64,000 bases of DNA, from NCBI GenBank assembly GCA_902362715.1, contig CABIXN010000004.1:149337-213336 (forward strand), given 5' to 3'. Made by a program: the position numbers and the translations under genes. Numbering within the stretch: the stretch's first letter is position 1; every line of letters starts with the position of its first letter. The notes beneath the pieces were generated by a model. It had not been told where the DNA came from, made no database searches, and worked only from the letters and a program-made list of their open reading frames with translations. The stretch is from Lachnospiraceae bacterium. Lineage in GTDB: Bacteria; Bacillota; Clostridia; Lachnospirales; Lachnospiraceae. Shown piece after piece: positions 24,128-32,524 of the stretch.

Positions 24128-24164
24128 TATATCTATTACAAGTATTCCCCAGGAGGATTTTTAT

Positions 24165-25604
24165 ATGAAGGGCAGAATAAAATTTGATGTTTTAACCCAG
24201 CCTGAACTGGACTTATTTAAAAACCGTATAGAAACACTATTAGAACAAAGGGGTATCACCCTTGATCATGAGCCGTTGAAGACAGAGCTTGCCGCTTTTG
24301 GCTGCACAGTAAAAGAAAACCATGTATATTTTCCAAAAGCAGTAATTCAAAAAGCACTCTCAAGTATCCCCCAGCACTTTACTTTATACTCGCCTTCCGG
24401 AAAATACGATATGGTATACCCGCATCCCCGGAAAAGCTTTTATACAAGAACCTGCACAGGCGCTCCCAATTATCTGCCGGTTTCCGGTAAAAAACACTAT
24501 ATCACCCTGAATGATACTGCGGAATGGTTCCATCTGGTAAACCACATGGAACAGGTGGATTTTGCAGCTCTCCCTTCCACCTGTGATCCTGGTATCCCCG
24601 GCCAGGCCATTGATATTTATACGTTAGAGCAGGCCCTTCAGATATCTGAAAAACATATTTGGATACAGCCCTATGAAGCCGCCAACACAAAATATTTAAT
24701 TGATATGTGTGCAGCCGCCGCCAAAGGAGCTGATAACCTTCGTCAAAAGCCCTTTGTCAGCTTTATTTCCTGCAGTGTTCCTATTCTGAAATTTAAATAT
24801 ATGGATGCAGAAATTATTTATCAGTGCGCAAAAGCCGGTATTCCGGTACAGCCCTGCGCCCTGCCGGCTGCCGGAGCCAATACACCAGTGACAGCCCAGG
24901 GAACTGCTCTGGCCGCCTGCGCAGATGTTTTAGCCCAGATTGTTATGCTGCAGCTTTTATGCCCCGGTCTGCCGGTAATCGCCACTCCACTGCTGTTTTC
25001 CATGGATATGCAGACCACTTACACTCTGCAGTCCAATACAGAAATCACACTGGGGCGGCTGATCTGTATGCAGGCATTTGAACAGGGGTATCATATTCCA
25101 TGCCATTCCTACGGAACCGGAACCGACAGTATGCTGCTGGATCCACAGAATATGATTGAACGCACTTCCCTGATTCATATGATGGCCATGTCCGACGCCA
25201 GTGTCCTAGGAGGCGCGGGCCAGCTTGAGACTGCAAAAACTATCAGCCCCCTTCAGCTGATTATTGATAATGAAATCTTTTCTATTGCCAGACGCCTGCG
25301 GCAGGGACTGGCCGTCAACGACGAAACACTGGATTTTGAAGAGCTTCTTCAAGGTGATGATGATGACGGATATCTTATGAGTGAACACACACTGGACCAT
25401 TTCCAGGAAATGCACCGCCCGCCGCTTTTTTACAAAGGCTTTGTAAGAGACGGTCACGAAGAGGAAAAATCCATGCTTGACCGGGCAGAAGAAACTTATC
25501 ACCATATTATGTCCCTTCCACAAAACCATATGCTGGACAGCGCTTCTTTGCAGGCCGTCCATGAGATTGCCGTAAACGCAGCCAAAAAGCTTTCCCTCTC
25601 CTAA
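24165..25604 (+). CDS. MttB-superfamily methyltransferase without pyrrolysine
   Basis: 479 residues. The protein follows the trimethylamine methyltransferase (MttB) superfamily along its length: VKENHVYFPKAVIQKALSSI near the N terminus, LPSTCDPGIPG, and the SYGTGTDSMLLDPQ segment, which corresponds to the region where true MttB has its pyrrolysine. No in-frame amber codon is present, so it belongs to the non-pyrrolysine branch that includes glycine-betaine and proline-betaine methyltransferases. Those pass a methyl group to a corrinoid protein; no corrinoid protein or reactivase gene lies nearby. The gene stands alone with its own promoter and terminator. Confidence 0.85.
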   Translation: MKGRIKFDVLTQPELDLFKNRIETLLEQRGITLDHEPLKTELAAFGCTVKENHVYFPKAVIQKALSSIPQHFTLYSPSGKYDMVYPHPRKSFYTRTCTGAPNYLPVSGKKHYITLNDTAEWFHLVNHMEQVDFAALPSTCDPGIPGQAIDIYTLEQALQISEKHIWIQPYEAANTKYLIDMCAAAAKGADNLRQKPFVSFISCSVPILKFKYMDAEIIYQCAKAGIPVQPCALPAAGANTPVTAQGTALAACADVLAQIVMLQLLCPGLPVIATPLLFSMDMQTTYTLQSNTEITLGRLICMQAFEQGYHIPCHSYGTGTDSMLLDPQNMIERTSLIHMMAMSDASVLGGAGQLETAKTISPLQLIIDNEIFSIARRLRQGLAVNDETLDFEELLQGDDDDGYLMSEHTLDHFQEMHRPPLFYKGFVRDGHEEEKSMLDRAEETYHHIMSLPQNHMLDSASLQAVHEIAVNAAKKLSLS

Positions 25605-25667
25605 AGAAGGGAATGTGCTAAGCCCGATACTTTTCATCGTCCCCCGGACGCATATGGCCACATAAAT

Positions 25668-25760
25668 AAAAAACCGAAATCCCAATACTGCTTCTTCTGA
25701 TCTTGAGTTCCCGGCTCTGACCTTTAACAGCAGTCTTAACATACGGATTTCGGTTTTTAT
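25668..25760. terminator. Large bidirectional terminator
   Basis: AAAAAACCGAAATCC (25668-25682) pairs with GGATTTCGGTTTTTAT (25745-25760) around a loop of about 62 nt that has its own ACTGCT/AGCAGT stem. T-tracts lie on both sides. It serves the converging methyltransferase and phosphopantetheinyl transferase genes. Confidence 0.8.
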
Positions 25761-25761
25761 T

Positions 25762-26358
25762 TTATTCAGTTTCAGTCAGTAAAACCCAGTTTACTTCTCC
25801 AATCTCTTCTGCGGTAATGCAGACTGCCAGCGGCCCGCAAAGCAGCTTCTGTCCTGAAAGCAGCGTTTCACCATCCAAAAGGAAATGCCTCTGCTGCACT
25901 TCTTTCGTACTTTCCGACAATCCTTCTTCTGATATAACAGAAAACGAATCCATTCCCTGGGTCAATCCGGCACCGGTATATTTCAGATAACTTTCCTTGG
26001 CTGCCCAGACCTGAAAAAACGGTTCATAATCCTTTGCCGCAAGCCAGGCATCCTCTTTCGGGTGAAAAAAACGTCCGGATACCCGGTCTTTCCTGCAGTT
26101 CTGGGTTTTCTGAACATCCAGACCCACCGCTTTTTGGGCGAATGCGCACATCCATAAAGTTCCACTGTGGGAAATGGAAAATTCCAGCTCTCTTATATTG
26201 CCGATGTAAGGTTTCACATAAGGTCCTTTGGCAATAATCTGAAACTCCTCCGGCACAGACCGGCCGCAGGAAGAAAGCCACTGCCCTGCAGCGGTCGTCA
26301 GAAGCTTATGAGAACCGTTCTTCCCGTCCCACATAGTATAATAAATTGTAATATCCAT
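25762..26358 (-). CDS. 4'-phosphopantetheinyl transferase, Sfp type
   Basis: 198 residues, slightly short for the Sfp group. It shows FSISHSG, VGLDVQK (the Mg-binding VGxD motif, with Gln in place of the usual Glu) , RFFHPKE and FQVWAAKESYLKYTGAGL (WxxKEAxxK). The enzyme moves phosphopantetheine from CoA to carrier proteins; no polyketide or peptide synthetase lies in this window. The ATG follows the glmS stop directly (TAG then ATG, no spacer), so it is translated by coupling. The two cellular roles seem unrelated. Confidence 0.88.
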   Translation of the reverse strand: MDITIYYTMWDGKNGSHKLLTTAAGQWLSSCGRSVPEEFQIIAKGPYVKPYIGNIRELEFSISHSGTLWMCAFAQKAVGLDVQKTQNCRKDRVSGRFFHPKEDAWLAAKDYEPFFQVWAAKESYLKYTGAGLTQGMDSFSVISEEGLSESTKEVQQRHFLLDGETLLSGQKLLCGPLAVCITAEEIGEVNWVLLTETE

Positions 26359-28185
26359 CTATTCAACAGTCACTGATTTTGCAAGATTTTTCGGCTTATC
26401 CACATCGCATCCTCTGGCAACCGCCACATAATATGCAAACAGCTGCAGGGGAATTAACGCCAGAGAACTTGTAAAATACTTATTTGTCTCAGGAATATAA
26501 ATGACATAATCCGCCGTCTTTTCAATCTCAGTATTTCCTTCCACCGTCACGGCCATAGCAAACGCCCCTCTGGACTTTACTTCCTGAATATTGCTGATAG
26601 TCTTTTTAAACAGCGCCTCCTGAGTGAGTACCGCCACCACAAGGGTTCCGTCCTCAACAAGAGAAATTGTCCCGTGTTTTAGTTCTCCGGCTGCGTAGGC
26701 CTCCGCATGAATGTATGAGATTTCTTTCAGCTTCAATGCCCCCTCCATAGAAAGCGCATAATCCAGTCCTCTTCCTATGAAAAAGACATCTCTGGCCGCA
26801 ATATACCGATTGGCGAATTTCTGAATATGATTTCGATTGGCAAGCAGCATTTGAATCTGATCCGGAAGCCGTTTTAAGTCCTGAATCATATCATCAACCT
26901 CTTCTTCTGACACAGTTCCCCGGACTTCAGCAAATTTAATTGCCAGAAGATACTCTGCCATCAGCTGGGTGCTGAATGCCTTTGTAGTAGCTACCGCGAT
27001 TTCCGGTCCCGCCCAGGTATAAATAACCTTATCCGCTTCCCGGGCAATGGAGCTTCCCACTACATTTACAATAGCAAGCGTCATGGCGCCTTTTTCCTTT
27101 GCTTCCCGAAGGGCAGCCAGTGAATCTGCCGTCTCTCCGGACTGACTGATAATAATTACCAGATCTCCTTTGCGCAGAATCGGATTTCTGTAGCGAAACT
27201 CACTTGCCACATCCACAAAAGCCGGTATCCGGGCCATCTCTTCAAAAATATATTTCGCACACATTCCTGTATAGCTTGCAGAACCGCACGCTACAATATG
27301 AATATTGTTAATGCTGCGGATTTCTTCGTCTGTCATGCCCAGCTCTTCAATCACAACTTTTCCGTTGGAAAGACGCGGTTCTAACGTATCTCTCACAGCT
27401 TTGGGCTGTTCATACATTTCTTTTAACATAAAATGCTCATAGCCGCCCTTTTCCGCAGCATTTACATCCCATTCCACCGTATGCATCTCTTTTTCAATTT
27501 CTTCCTGATCTATGTTGAAAAAAGTTATTTTGTCTTTTTTGAGCACCGCAATTTCTTCGTTCTGAATATAAAATACATCTCTTGTATATTTCAGAATAGC
27601 AGGTACATCCGACGCAATAAGATTTCCGTCCTTTCCTTTTCCCACAATCAGCGGGCTGTCTTTTCGCATGGCAAAAAAACGTTCCGGAAAATCCCGAAAC
27701 ATAATTCCCAGCGCATAGGAACCATCCACCCGGTCCATTACTTTTGTAATCGCTTCCATAGGATCGCCGCTGTAGTAATAATCCAGCAGATGGGCAACTA
27801 CTTCTGTATCCGTATCCGAGGCGAACTGATAGCCCTTTGTGAGCAGTTTCTGTTTTAATTTAATATAATTTTCAATAATTCCGTTATGAACAACTACAAT
27901 GGATCCATCCGTGTTCTGATGAGGATGGGCATTCAAATCTGTAGGCGCCCCGTGAGTAGCCCACCGGGTATGGCCAATCCCCATAGTTCCCGGCATCTCA
28001 GCTCCGTCATGGGTCAGTTCACTGAGCACTTTTAACCTTCCGGTGGACTTTCTGATCTGGATCTCTCCCTGATTATTCACCGCAATTCCCGCTGAATCAT
28101 ATCCCCGGTACTCCAGTTTGGAAAGTCCGTCCAGCAGAATAGGAGCCGCCTGCTTCTCTCCAATATATCCTACAATCCCGCACAT
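26359..28185 (-). CDS. glmS: Glutamine-fructose-6-phosphate aminotransferase (isomerising)
   Basis: 608 residues, full length. The Ntn glutaminase half begins MCGIVGYIGEK with the nucleophile Cys2, followed by GIGHTRWATHG and ADTDTEV-type SDTDTEVVAHL. Two SIS domains follow (ACGSASYTGMCAKY, ISQSGETADSLAAL, KEISYIHAEAYAAGELKHG), ending in AKSVTVE. It makes glucosamine 6-phosphate for wall synthesis. RBS AGGAGGAA. The Firmicute glmS ribozyme core is not recognisable in the leader; a strong terminator-like hairpin lies 65 bp upstream instead. Confidence 0.97.
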   Translation of the reverse strand: MCGIVGYIGEKQAAPILLDGLSKLEYRGYDSAGIAVNNQGEIQIRKSTGRLKVLSELTHDGAEMPGTMGIGHTRWATHGAPTDLNAHPHQNTDGSIVVVHNGIIENYIKLKQKLLTKGYQFASDTDTEVVAHLLDYYYSGDPMEAITKVMDRVDGSYALGIMFRDFPERFFAMRKDSPLIVGKGKDGNLIASDVPAILKYTRDVFYIQNEEIAVLKKDKITFFNIDQEEIEKEMHTVEWDVNAAEKGGYEHFMLKEMYEQPKAVRDTLEPRLSNGKVVIEELGMTDEEIRSINNIHIVACGSASYTGMCAKYIFEEMARIPAFVDVASEFRYRNPILRKGDLVIIISQSGETADSLAALREAKEKGAMTLAIVNVVGSSIAREADKVIYTWAGPEIAVATTKAFSTQLMAEYLLAIKFAEVRGTVSEEEVDDMIQDLKRLPDQIQMLLANRNHIQKFANRYIAARDVFFIGRGLDYALSMEGALKLKEISYIHAEAYAAGELKHGTISLVEDGTLVVAVLTQEALFKKTISNIQEVKSRGAFAMAVTVEGNTEIEKTADYVIYIPETNKYFTSSLALIPLQLFAYYVAVARGCDVDKPKNLAKSVTVE

Positions 28186-28250
28186 ACTGTCATTCCTCCT
28201 GTTTTCTTATCAGATTTTTATCTTACCATAATTATATGAAAAGAGCTATA

Positions 28251-28276
28251 AAAAGAATCCTGCCACGGCAGGATTC
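28251..28276 (-). terminator. Terminator-like hairpin in the glmS leader region
   Basis: Minus-strand GAATCCTGCC and GGCAGGATTC (28276-28267 and 28264-28255) form a perfect 10-bp stem with a 2-nt loop, followed by TTTTTATAG. It lies 66 bp before the glmS ATG, downstream of another terminator, so it may be an attenuator for glmS rather than the end of the aminotransferase transcript. Confidence 0.75.
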
Positions 28277-28405
28277 TCCGCCTGCGGCGGGCTGCATAAA
28301 CAACATGATTCCACTCCGCCGCAGTGCGATCCACAACGGAGCGTTTTTTGCTCTATAGGAATCGGTACTTTTCAGCTTTATCACAACACGGTATTTCTTA
28401 TAGAG
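28277..28405 (-). other. GC-rich structured segment upstream of glmS
   Basis: About 130 bp between two terminator-like hairpins. On the minus strand it holds CTCTAT/ATAGAG pairing, a GGCGGAG segment occurring twice and a CCGCCGCAGGCGG stem. GC content is above that of the neighbours. No open frame of note. It may be a leader RNA for glmS; no known family was recognised. Confidence 0.4.
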
Positions 28406-28437
28406 TAAAAAAGGAATGATACTTCCATATCATCCCT
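28406..28437 (-). terminator. Terminator of the aminotransferase gene
   Basis: Minus-strand GGATGATA (28435-28428) pairs with TATCATTCC (28421-28413) around TGGAAG, then TTTTTTACTC. It lies 36 bp after the stop at 28473. Confidence 0.8.
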
Positions 28438-28472
28438 ATCTTTACGCTCTAAAATCAAAAATCTGATTACCT

Positions 28473-29657
28473 TTACTTTTGATACATCTCCATCAGCTTC
28501 TGAAACCCCGGCAGACTTTCTTTTGCTACCTTCGCCGGCACACAGTATGAAATTCTCACCCACCCTGGTCCGTAAAATGCAGTTCCCGGCGCCATAAGAA
28601 TTTTCTCTTTTTTAGCCATCTCACAAAAATGGGCATCGTCTTCTTCCAGGGCCTTTACAAACAAATAAAATGCACCGTCAGGATGAATGCATGTATATCC
28701 CATTTCAGTAAGTCCCTGATATAAAATGTCTCTGGTCTCTTCATAAATGCTGATATCCACCGATGCGTCCACACACTTCATCAGCATTTTCTGCTGAAGG
28801 GAAGGTGCATTCACATATCCAAGATAACGCATGGAAGCTGTCAATCCCGCAATCAGATCCTCAAAGTCTTCTACCTCTGGCTCCATGGCAATATAACCGA
28901 TTCGTTCTCCCGGAATGGACAGCGCCTTACTGTAAGAGTATACAACAATTGTATTTTTATAGTAATCTGTCAGATACGGCACCTCTATGCCATATGCCAG
29001 CTTGCGGTACGGTTCATCCGACACAAGATAAATGGGATGTCCGTATTCTTTTTCTTTTTCTTCCAAAATAGAAGCTACCATCTTCAATGATTCCGGCGTA
29101 TATACTGCTCCGGTAGGATTGTTAGGTGTATTAATCAGTACGAATCTGGTCCGTTCAGAAAATGCAGCTCTGAAAGTCTCCGGGTCCGGCTGCAGCGTCT
29201 CCATATTGCAGAGAGCTGGCACAAGTTTTCCGTAAAAGGTCTCCACATAACTTTTATATTCCCAGAAATATGGGGCAAATGTAATTACTTCATCCTCTTT
29301 ATCCAGAATCGTATTTGACAGCATCGCCAGCGCCGAAGCAGCTCCGCTGGTCATAACAATCCCGTCACAGGTATAAGTGCATCCGTATTTTTCATTTAGA
29401 TAGTCTGCAATATGCTGGCGTACCTCCGGATGTCCTACATTGGCAGGGTAGCCATGGAGAGCCAGAGCCGGTTCTGTATCCAGAATTTCTTTCATTGCTT
29501 CATTTACAATTGCCGGTGGTTCCACACTTGGATTGCCTATGCTGAAATTATAAATATTTTCCGGGCCGTAAACAGCCGCCAGTTTTTTACCTTCTTCAAA
29601 GATATCTCTGATACAAATAGAAGAATCCAGAGATGCTCTTAATCGTTTTGATATCAT
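28473..29657 (-). CDS. Pyridoxal-phosphate-dependent aminotransferase, class I/II
   Basis: 394 residues, fold-type I. NFSIGNPSVEPP (substrate/cofactor region), TSGAASALAML, the NTPNNPTGAVY cofactor-ring segment, SDEPYRKL and the Schiff-base Lys in SYSKALSIPGERIGY are clear. Family members include aspartate, LL-diaminopimelate and other amino acid transaminases; the sequence alone does not fix the substrate. Single-gene unit with an extended -10 promoter upstream and a terminator downstream. RBS TGGAGGCAG. Confidence 0.9.
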   Translation of the reverse strand: MISKRLRASLDSSICIRDIFEEGKKLAAVYGPENIYNFSIGNPSVEPPAIVNEAMKEILDTEPALALHGYPANVGHPEVRQHIADYLNEKYGCTYTCDGIVMTSGAASALAMLSNTILDKEDEVITFAPYFWEYKSYVETFYGKLVPALCNMETLQPDPETFRAAFSERTRFVLINTPNNPTGAVYTPESLKMVASILEEKEKEYGHPIYLVSDEPYRKLAYGIEVPYLTDYYKNTIVVYSYSKALSIPGERIGYIAMEPEVEDFEDLIAGLTASMRYLGYVNAPSLQQKMLMKCVDASVDISIYEETRDILYQGLTEMGYTCIHPDGAFYLFVKALEEDDAHFCEMAKKEKILMAPGTAFYGPGWVRISYCVPAKVAKESLPGFQKLMEMYQK

Positions 29658-29745
29658 ATTCTGCCTCCAGGTTGTAATTAAATCCTTTATCTGAGTCCTG
29701 TATTTTTCACAGGTTTAATGTGTTAAAGCGTTAATGTCCTTGTAC

Positions 29746-29773
29746 ATGATAGCACATTCCTCAAAAAAGTCAA
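29746..29773 (-). promoter_or_regulatory. Promoter of the aminotransferase gene
   Basis: Minus-strand TTGACT (29773-29768), 16-bp spacer ending in TGC, TATCAT (29751-29746); an extended -10. The -35 box directly abuts the stop codon of the permease gene. Confidence 0.75.
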
Positions 29774-30523
29774 TTAATCTGCCCGATAGTTTCCACAAAA
29801 ACTTCCGTACAAAATTATCAGCATTACATAACAGACAAAGCCCAAAATTCCCAGCATCAAGATTCCTCCGTACATCATCCGGTAATCCTGAGCTCTCATA
29901 AAATGAAAGATAAAGCTGCCAAGACCACCTTTTGACGCGAAGCTTTCTGCAAAAAACAAGATGGTAACCACACCCCCAAAGCAGACCTGCAGCGAGGAAA
30001 AAAATGCCGGCAGACAGCTGGGCAGATACAGATGTCTGCACATCTGCACCTTTGTTGCCCCAAGGGAGCGCATCATAAGAACACTGTTCGCCGGTATCTG
30101 CACCGCACTTTTGCGCACTGCGGCAGTAACCTGAAAGTATATAGCCACAGCAATGAGAACCATGGCCGGCAGGCTGCCAACACCACAGACTACAACCAAT
30201 ACCGGAAGCAGAATAATCTTTGGCACCGGATAAAGCACGTACAGTAACGGCCCCAAAAATCCTTCTACCTGTCTTCTGCGCCCTAACAGCAGCCCTGATG
30301 GTATTCCCAGAAAGCTGCCAACAGCCAGCCCGGCGGCCAGACGCACAGCACTAAGCCCGGTATCCTGTAAAAGTCCCTCATGAGCAATCCCCGAAATCAA
30401 TCCAAGAAAACTCTGCAGCGGGCCCGGAAAACACTCTTTTTTTAGCAGAATACTTAAAATCTGCCACACGGCAAACAAAAAAATCAGTGGTCCTATTACT
30501 TTTCTTATCGGCTTTACTTCCAT
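29774..30523 (-). CDS. ABC transporter permease (nitrate/sulfonate/thiamine-precursor type)
   Basis: 249 residues from ATG 30523, which has AAGGAG six bases upstream; the longer frame begins inside the ATPase gene. Six membrane segments and the conserved cytoplasmic EAA-like loop (ANSVLMMRSLGATKVQMCRHLYLPSCLPAFFSSL, summarised as SLGA...LP) place it with SsuC/TauC/ThiX permeases. It overlaps the ATPase gene by 10 bp. No binding protein is encoded next to it. Confidence 0.87.
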   Translation of the reverse strand: MEVKPIRKVIGPLIFLFAVWQILSILLKKECFPGPLQSFLGLISGIAHEGLLQDTGLSAVRLAAGLAVGSFLGIPSGLLLGRRRQVEGFLGPLLYVLYPVPKIILLPVLVVVCGVGSLPAMVLIAVAIYFQVTAAVRKSAVQIPANSVLMMRSLGATKVQMCRHLYLPSCLPAFFSSLQVCFGGVVTILFFAESFASKGGLGSFIFHFMRAQDYRMMYGGILMLGILGFVCYVMLIILYGSFCGNYRAD

Positions 30524-31293
30524 ATCCGCTCCTTCTGTTCTCCGCTCCCCTCTCTGCTGATCACTTTTTGTTTCAGCCTCCTGCACATTTCAAAGAACTG
30601 ATGACTTTCCCGAAATCCGCTGTTCTCCGGATGTGGATTCTCCACAATTTCACCTACAATCCCAGGATATTCCATCAGCCATATTTTCTGTCCCAAAAAT
30701 ACTGCCTCCTCTATACTATGGGTAATACAAACCATTGTAAAATCTCTCTGCTTTAAAAATTCCAGCAGCAGATTTTCCGCGCTTTCCTGAAGACTGATAT
30801 CCAATTCAGACAAAGGCTCATCCAGAAGAAGTGTTTTTGGATGCATCACCAGCGCCCTGGCCAGCGCAGCCAGCTGACGCTGGCCGACAGTCAATTCCCT
30901 GGGATAACAGTCCTTAAACACAAGCAGATTTAACTGTGTGAGAACCTCTATAGCCAGCCGTTCCGTATCCGGGGTCAGATTCCCATTTAATTCCAGACCC
31001 AAAACAGCATTTCTGTACACAGTTTTCCATTCCAGCAGTCCATGGTCCTGCAAAACTACTGCCACATCTTCCGGTGTCTTTTTTAACACTTCCCCTTTGT
31101 ATAAAAGAACGCCATTCTCCGCAGGGTGCAGTCCTGCAAGAAGGTGTAATAAAGTGCTTTTTCCGCTGCCCAGAGGGCCCACAATAGTGATCCGGTCTCC
31201 CTGACAGATATCAAGGGTCAAATCCGAGAGCACTTTTATTTTCTTACTGCTCTCTGTACAGTGGACAGCATCCACATGCTGCAAATGATACAT
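30514..31293 (-). CDS. ABC transporter ATP-binding protein (SsuB/TauB/ThiZ type)
   Basis: 259 residues. Walker A VGPLGSGKST, Q-loop VVLQDHGLLEWKTV, a variant signature LTVGQRQLAALARAL in place of LSGGQ, Walker B LLLDEPLSELD and the switch His in CITHSIEEAV. With the permease downstream it forms an importer of the nitrate/sulfonate/thiamine-precursor class. The binding-protein gene is absent from the pair, so it must be elsewhere. Substrate not determinable. RBS AGGAGG seven bases before the ATG. Confidence 0.9.
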   Translation of the reverse strand: MYHLQHVDAVHCTESSKKIKVLSDLTLDICQGDRITIVGPLGSGKSTLLHLLAGLHPAENGVLLYKGEVLKKTPEDVAVVLQDHGLLEWKTVYRNAVLGLELNGNLTPDTERLAIEVLTQLNLLVFKDCYPRELTVGQRQLAALARALVMHPKTLLLDEPLSELDISLQESAENLLLEFLKQRDFTMVCITHSIEEAVFLGQKIWLMEYPGIVGEIVENPHPENSGFRESHQFFEMCRRLKQKVISREGSGEQKERIWK

Positions 31294-31377
31294 ATTCAGA
31301 CTCCTCCTGATTCAGATATATAATATGAACAAAAAAGCTCCCCTTTTATACTTTTGTATTTAAGGAAAATTCCGATA

Positions 31378-31414
31378 CACAAAATCAGCGCAAAACCTGC
31401 TGGTCTCACGCTGA
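31378..31414 (-). terminator. Terminator of the small membrane protein gene
   Basis: Minus-strand TCAGCG (31414-31409) pairs with CGCTGA (31390-31385), then TTTTGTG. It lies 32 bp after the stop at 31446. Confidence 0.6.
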
Positions 31415-31445
31415 CTACTGTATACCATTTATATTTATTAGCATG

Positions 31446-31640
31446 TTATTTGGCAACGACTTTTTTTGCAGCTGACTTGATTTTATCTGCCAGTGACTCC
31501 TCTGCCGCATCATCGGCATCTTCAAAGTCATCCTCCAGCTCTTCATATTTGTCGTCCTTTGTAAAATACTCATAAGCCTTATATACAACAATTCCGATAA
31601 CCGCCAGTACCACCAGTGTTTTTAAGCATTTCCTCAGCAT
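31446..31640 (-). CDS. Small single-pass membrane protein, unknown function
   Basis: 64 residues from ATG 31640, preceded by AAGGAAGGGA (the frame extends 35 codons upstream without a ribosome binding site). One membrane helix at about residues 7-20 (LKTLVVLAVIGIVVYKAYEYF), an acidic middle (EELEDDFEDADDAAEE) and a basic, Lys-Ala end. No family recognised. It stands between the ABC importer and a divergent GntR regulator, probably monocistronic. Confidence 0.65.
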   Translation of the reverse strand: MLRKCLKTLVVLAVIGIVVYKAYEYFTKDDKYEELEDDFEDADDAAEESLADKIKSAAKKVVAK

Positions 31641-31823
31641 AATACAGTCCCTTCCTTTCCGCGTACAACATTTACTAATAAAATCATAACACTTCGCCGC
31701 TCTCCTTGCAAGGATGTTTTGTATGCCTGCAGAGCAAATTTCCACAGCAGTATGAACCTTTACTTTCGAATTTACTTTTGCTATAATTTTTCTAATATTT
31801 CATACCAAAAAGGGGGGAACACT

Positions 31824-32510
31824 GTGAATACATCCGAGAAATATACACAGCTGAAAGAACCGTCAGAAAGCAAACAAACCCTGGCCTATCAGCAGATAAA
31901 AGAAGATATTTTGAATAATACTTATAAAGAGGGAACCGTTATGGTAGAACGGAAACTCTGCGATATTTACAATATGAGCCGCTCTCCCATCCGCAATGCT
32001 CTGCAGCAGCTGACCCATGAAGGCCTGCTGGCATTTATCCCAGGCAAGGGAGTTGTGGTACCTGAATTTACAACTGAAGATATCTTAGAAGTATATGATC
32101 TGATTGAAATTCTGCAGGTATACGCTGTAAAATCCTGCATCAGCAAATGTACCGATGTTACGCTGGAATCTCTGCACCTTGTCCTTGACAAAATGCATAA
32201 ATCTTTAAAAGAAGAAGATATTTATCAGTGTACACGCTGGGATCAGAAGTTCCACGAACTGATCGTAGACTACTCGTCTAATACAAGACTTCAGAATATT
32301 TATGCCCAGATGAACTGTCAGCATATGCGTTTTATTGCCACCATTCTAGATGACCTGGCCCTGGCTGAGCGTTCCTACCAGGAACACATGTCAATTTTAA
32401 AGGCAATTGAAGACCGGAATGTGCCATTAGCAGAAGAAGCCCTTCGGCTTCATTACCAGAATATTAAACAATACTATATCAACAAACTTATTCACCGAAT
32501 ACACATTTAA
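31824..32510 (+). CDS. GntR-family transcriptional regulator (FadR/FCD type)
   Basis: 228 residues from GTG 31824 with AAGGGGGGAA six bases upstream; upstream codons in the open frame are Phe/Tyr rich and not regulator-like. The winged helix holds AYQQIKEDILNNTYKEGTV, MSRSPIRNALQQLTHEGLL and PGKGVVVPEF. The C-terminal FCD domain shows an all-helical pattern with WDQKFHELIVDYS and a final HYQNIKQYYINKL; the His residues that bind metal in many FCD domains are partly present. Ligand and target unknown; the gene 14 bp downstream encodes YqeY. Confidence 0.88.
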   Translation: MNTSEKYTQLKEPSESKQTLAYQQIKEDILNNTYKEGTVMVERKLCDIYNMSRSPIRNALQQLTHEGLLAFIPGKGVVVPEFTTEDILEVYDLIEILQVYAVKSCISKCTDVTLESLHLVLDKMHKSLKEEDIYQCTRWDQKFHELIVDYSSNTRLQNIYAQMNCQHMRFIATILDDLALAERSYQEHMSILKAIEDRNVPLAEEALRLHYQNIKQYYINKLIHRIHI

Positions 32511-32524
32511 AAGGAGGATTCATT

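Noticed and set aside
25206..25742. 178-codon minus-strand frame overlapping the MttB-type gene
   Set aside because: Most of it is antisense to conserved methyltransferase codons and it runs through the bidirectional terminator.
28381..28563. 60-codon frame at the end of the aminotransferase gene
   Set aside because: Overlaps the aminotransferase in another frame and reads through its terminator.
31294..31445. Possible TPP riboswitch before the ABC ATPase gene
   Set aside because: A GTGAGACC segment caught the eye, but the conserved CTGAGA and ACCTGATC elements are absent; the region is better explained by the terminator of the small membrane protein gene.
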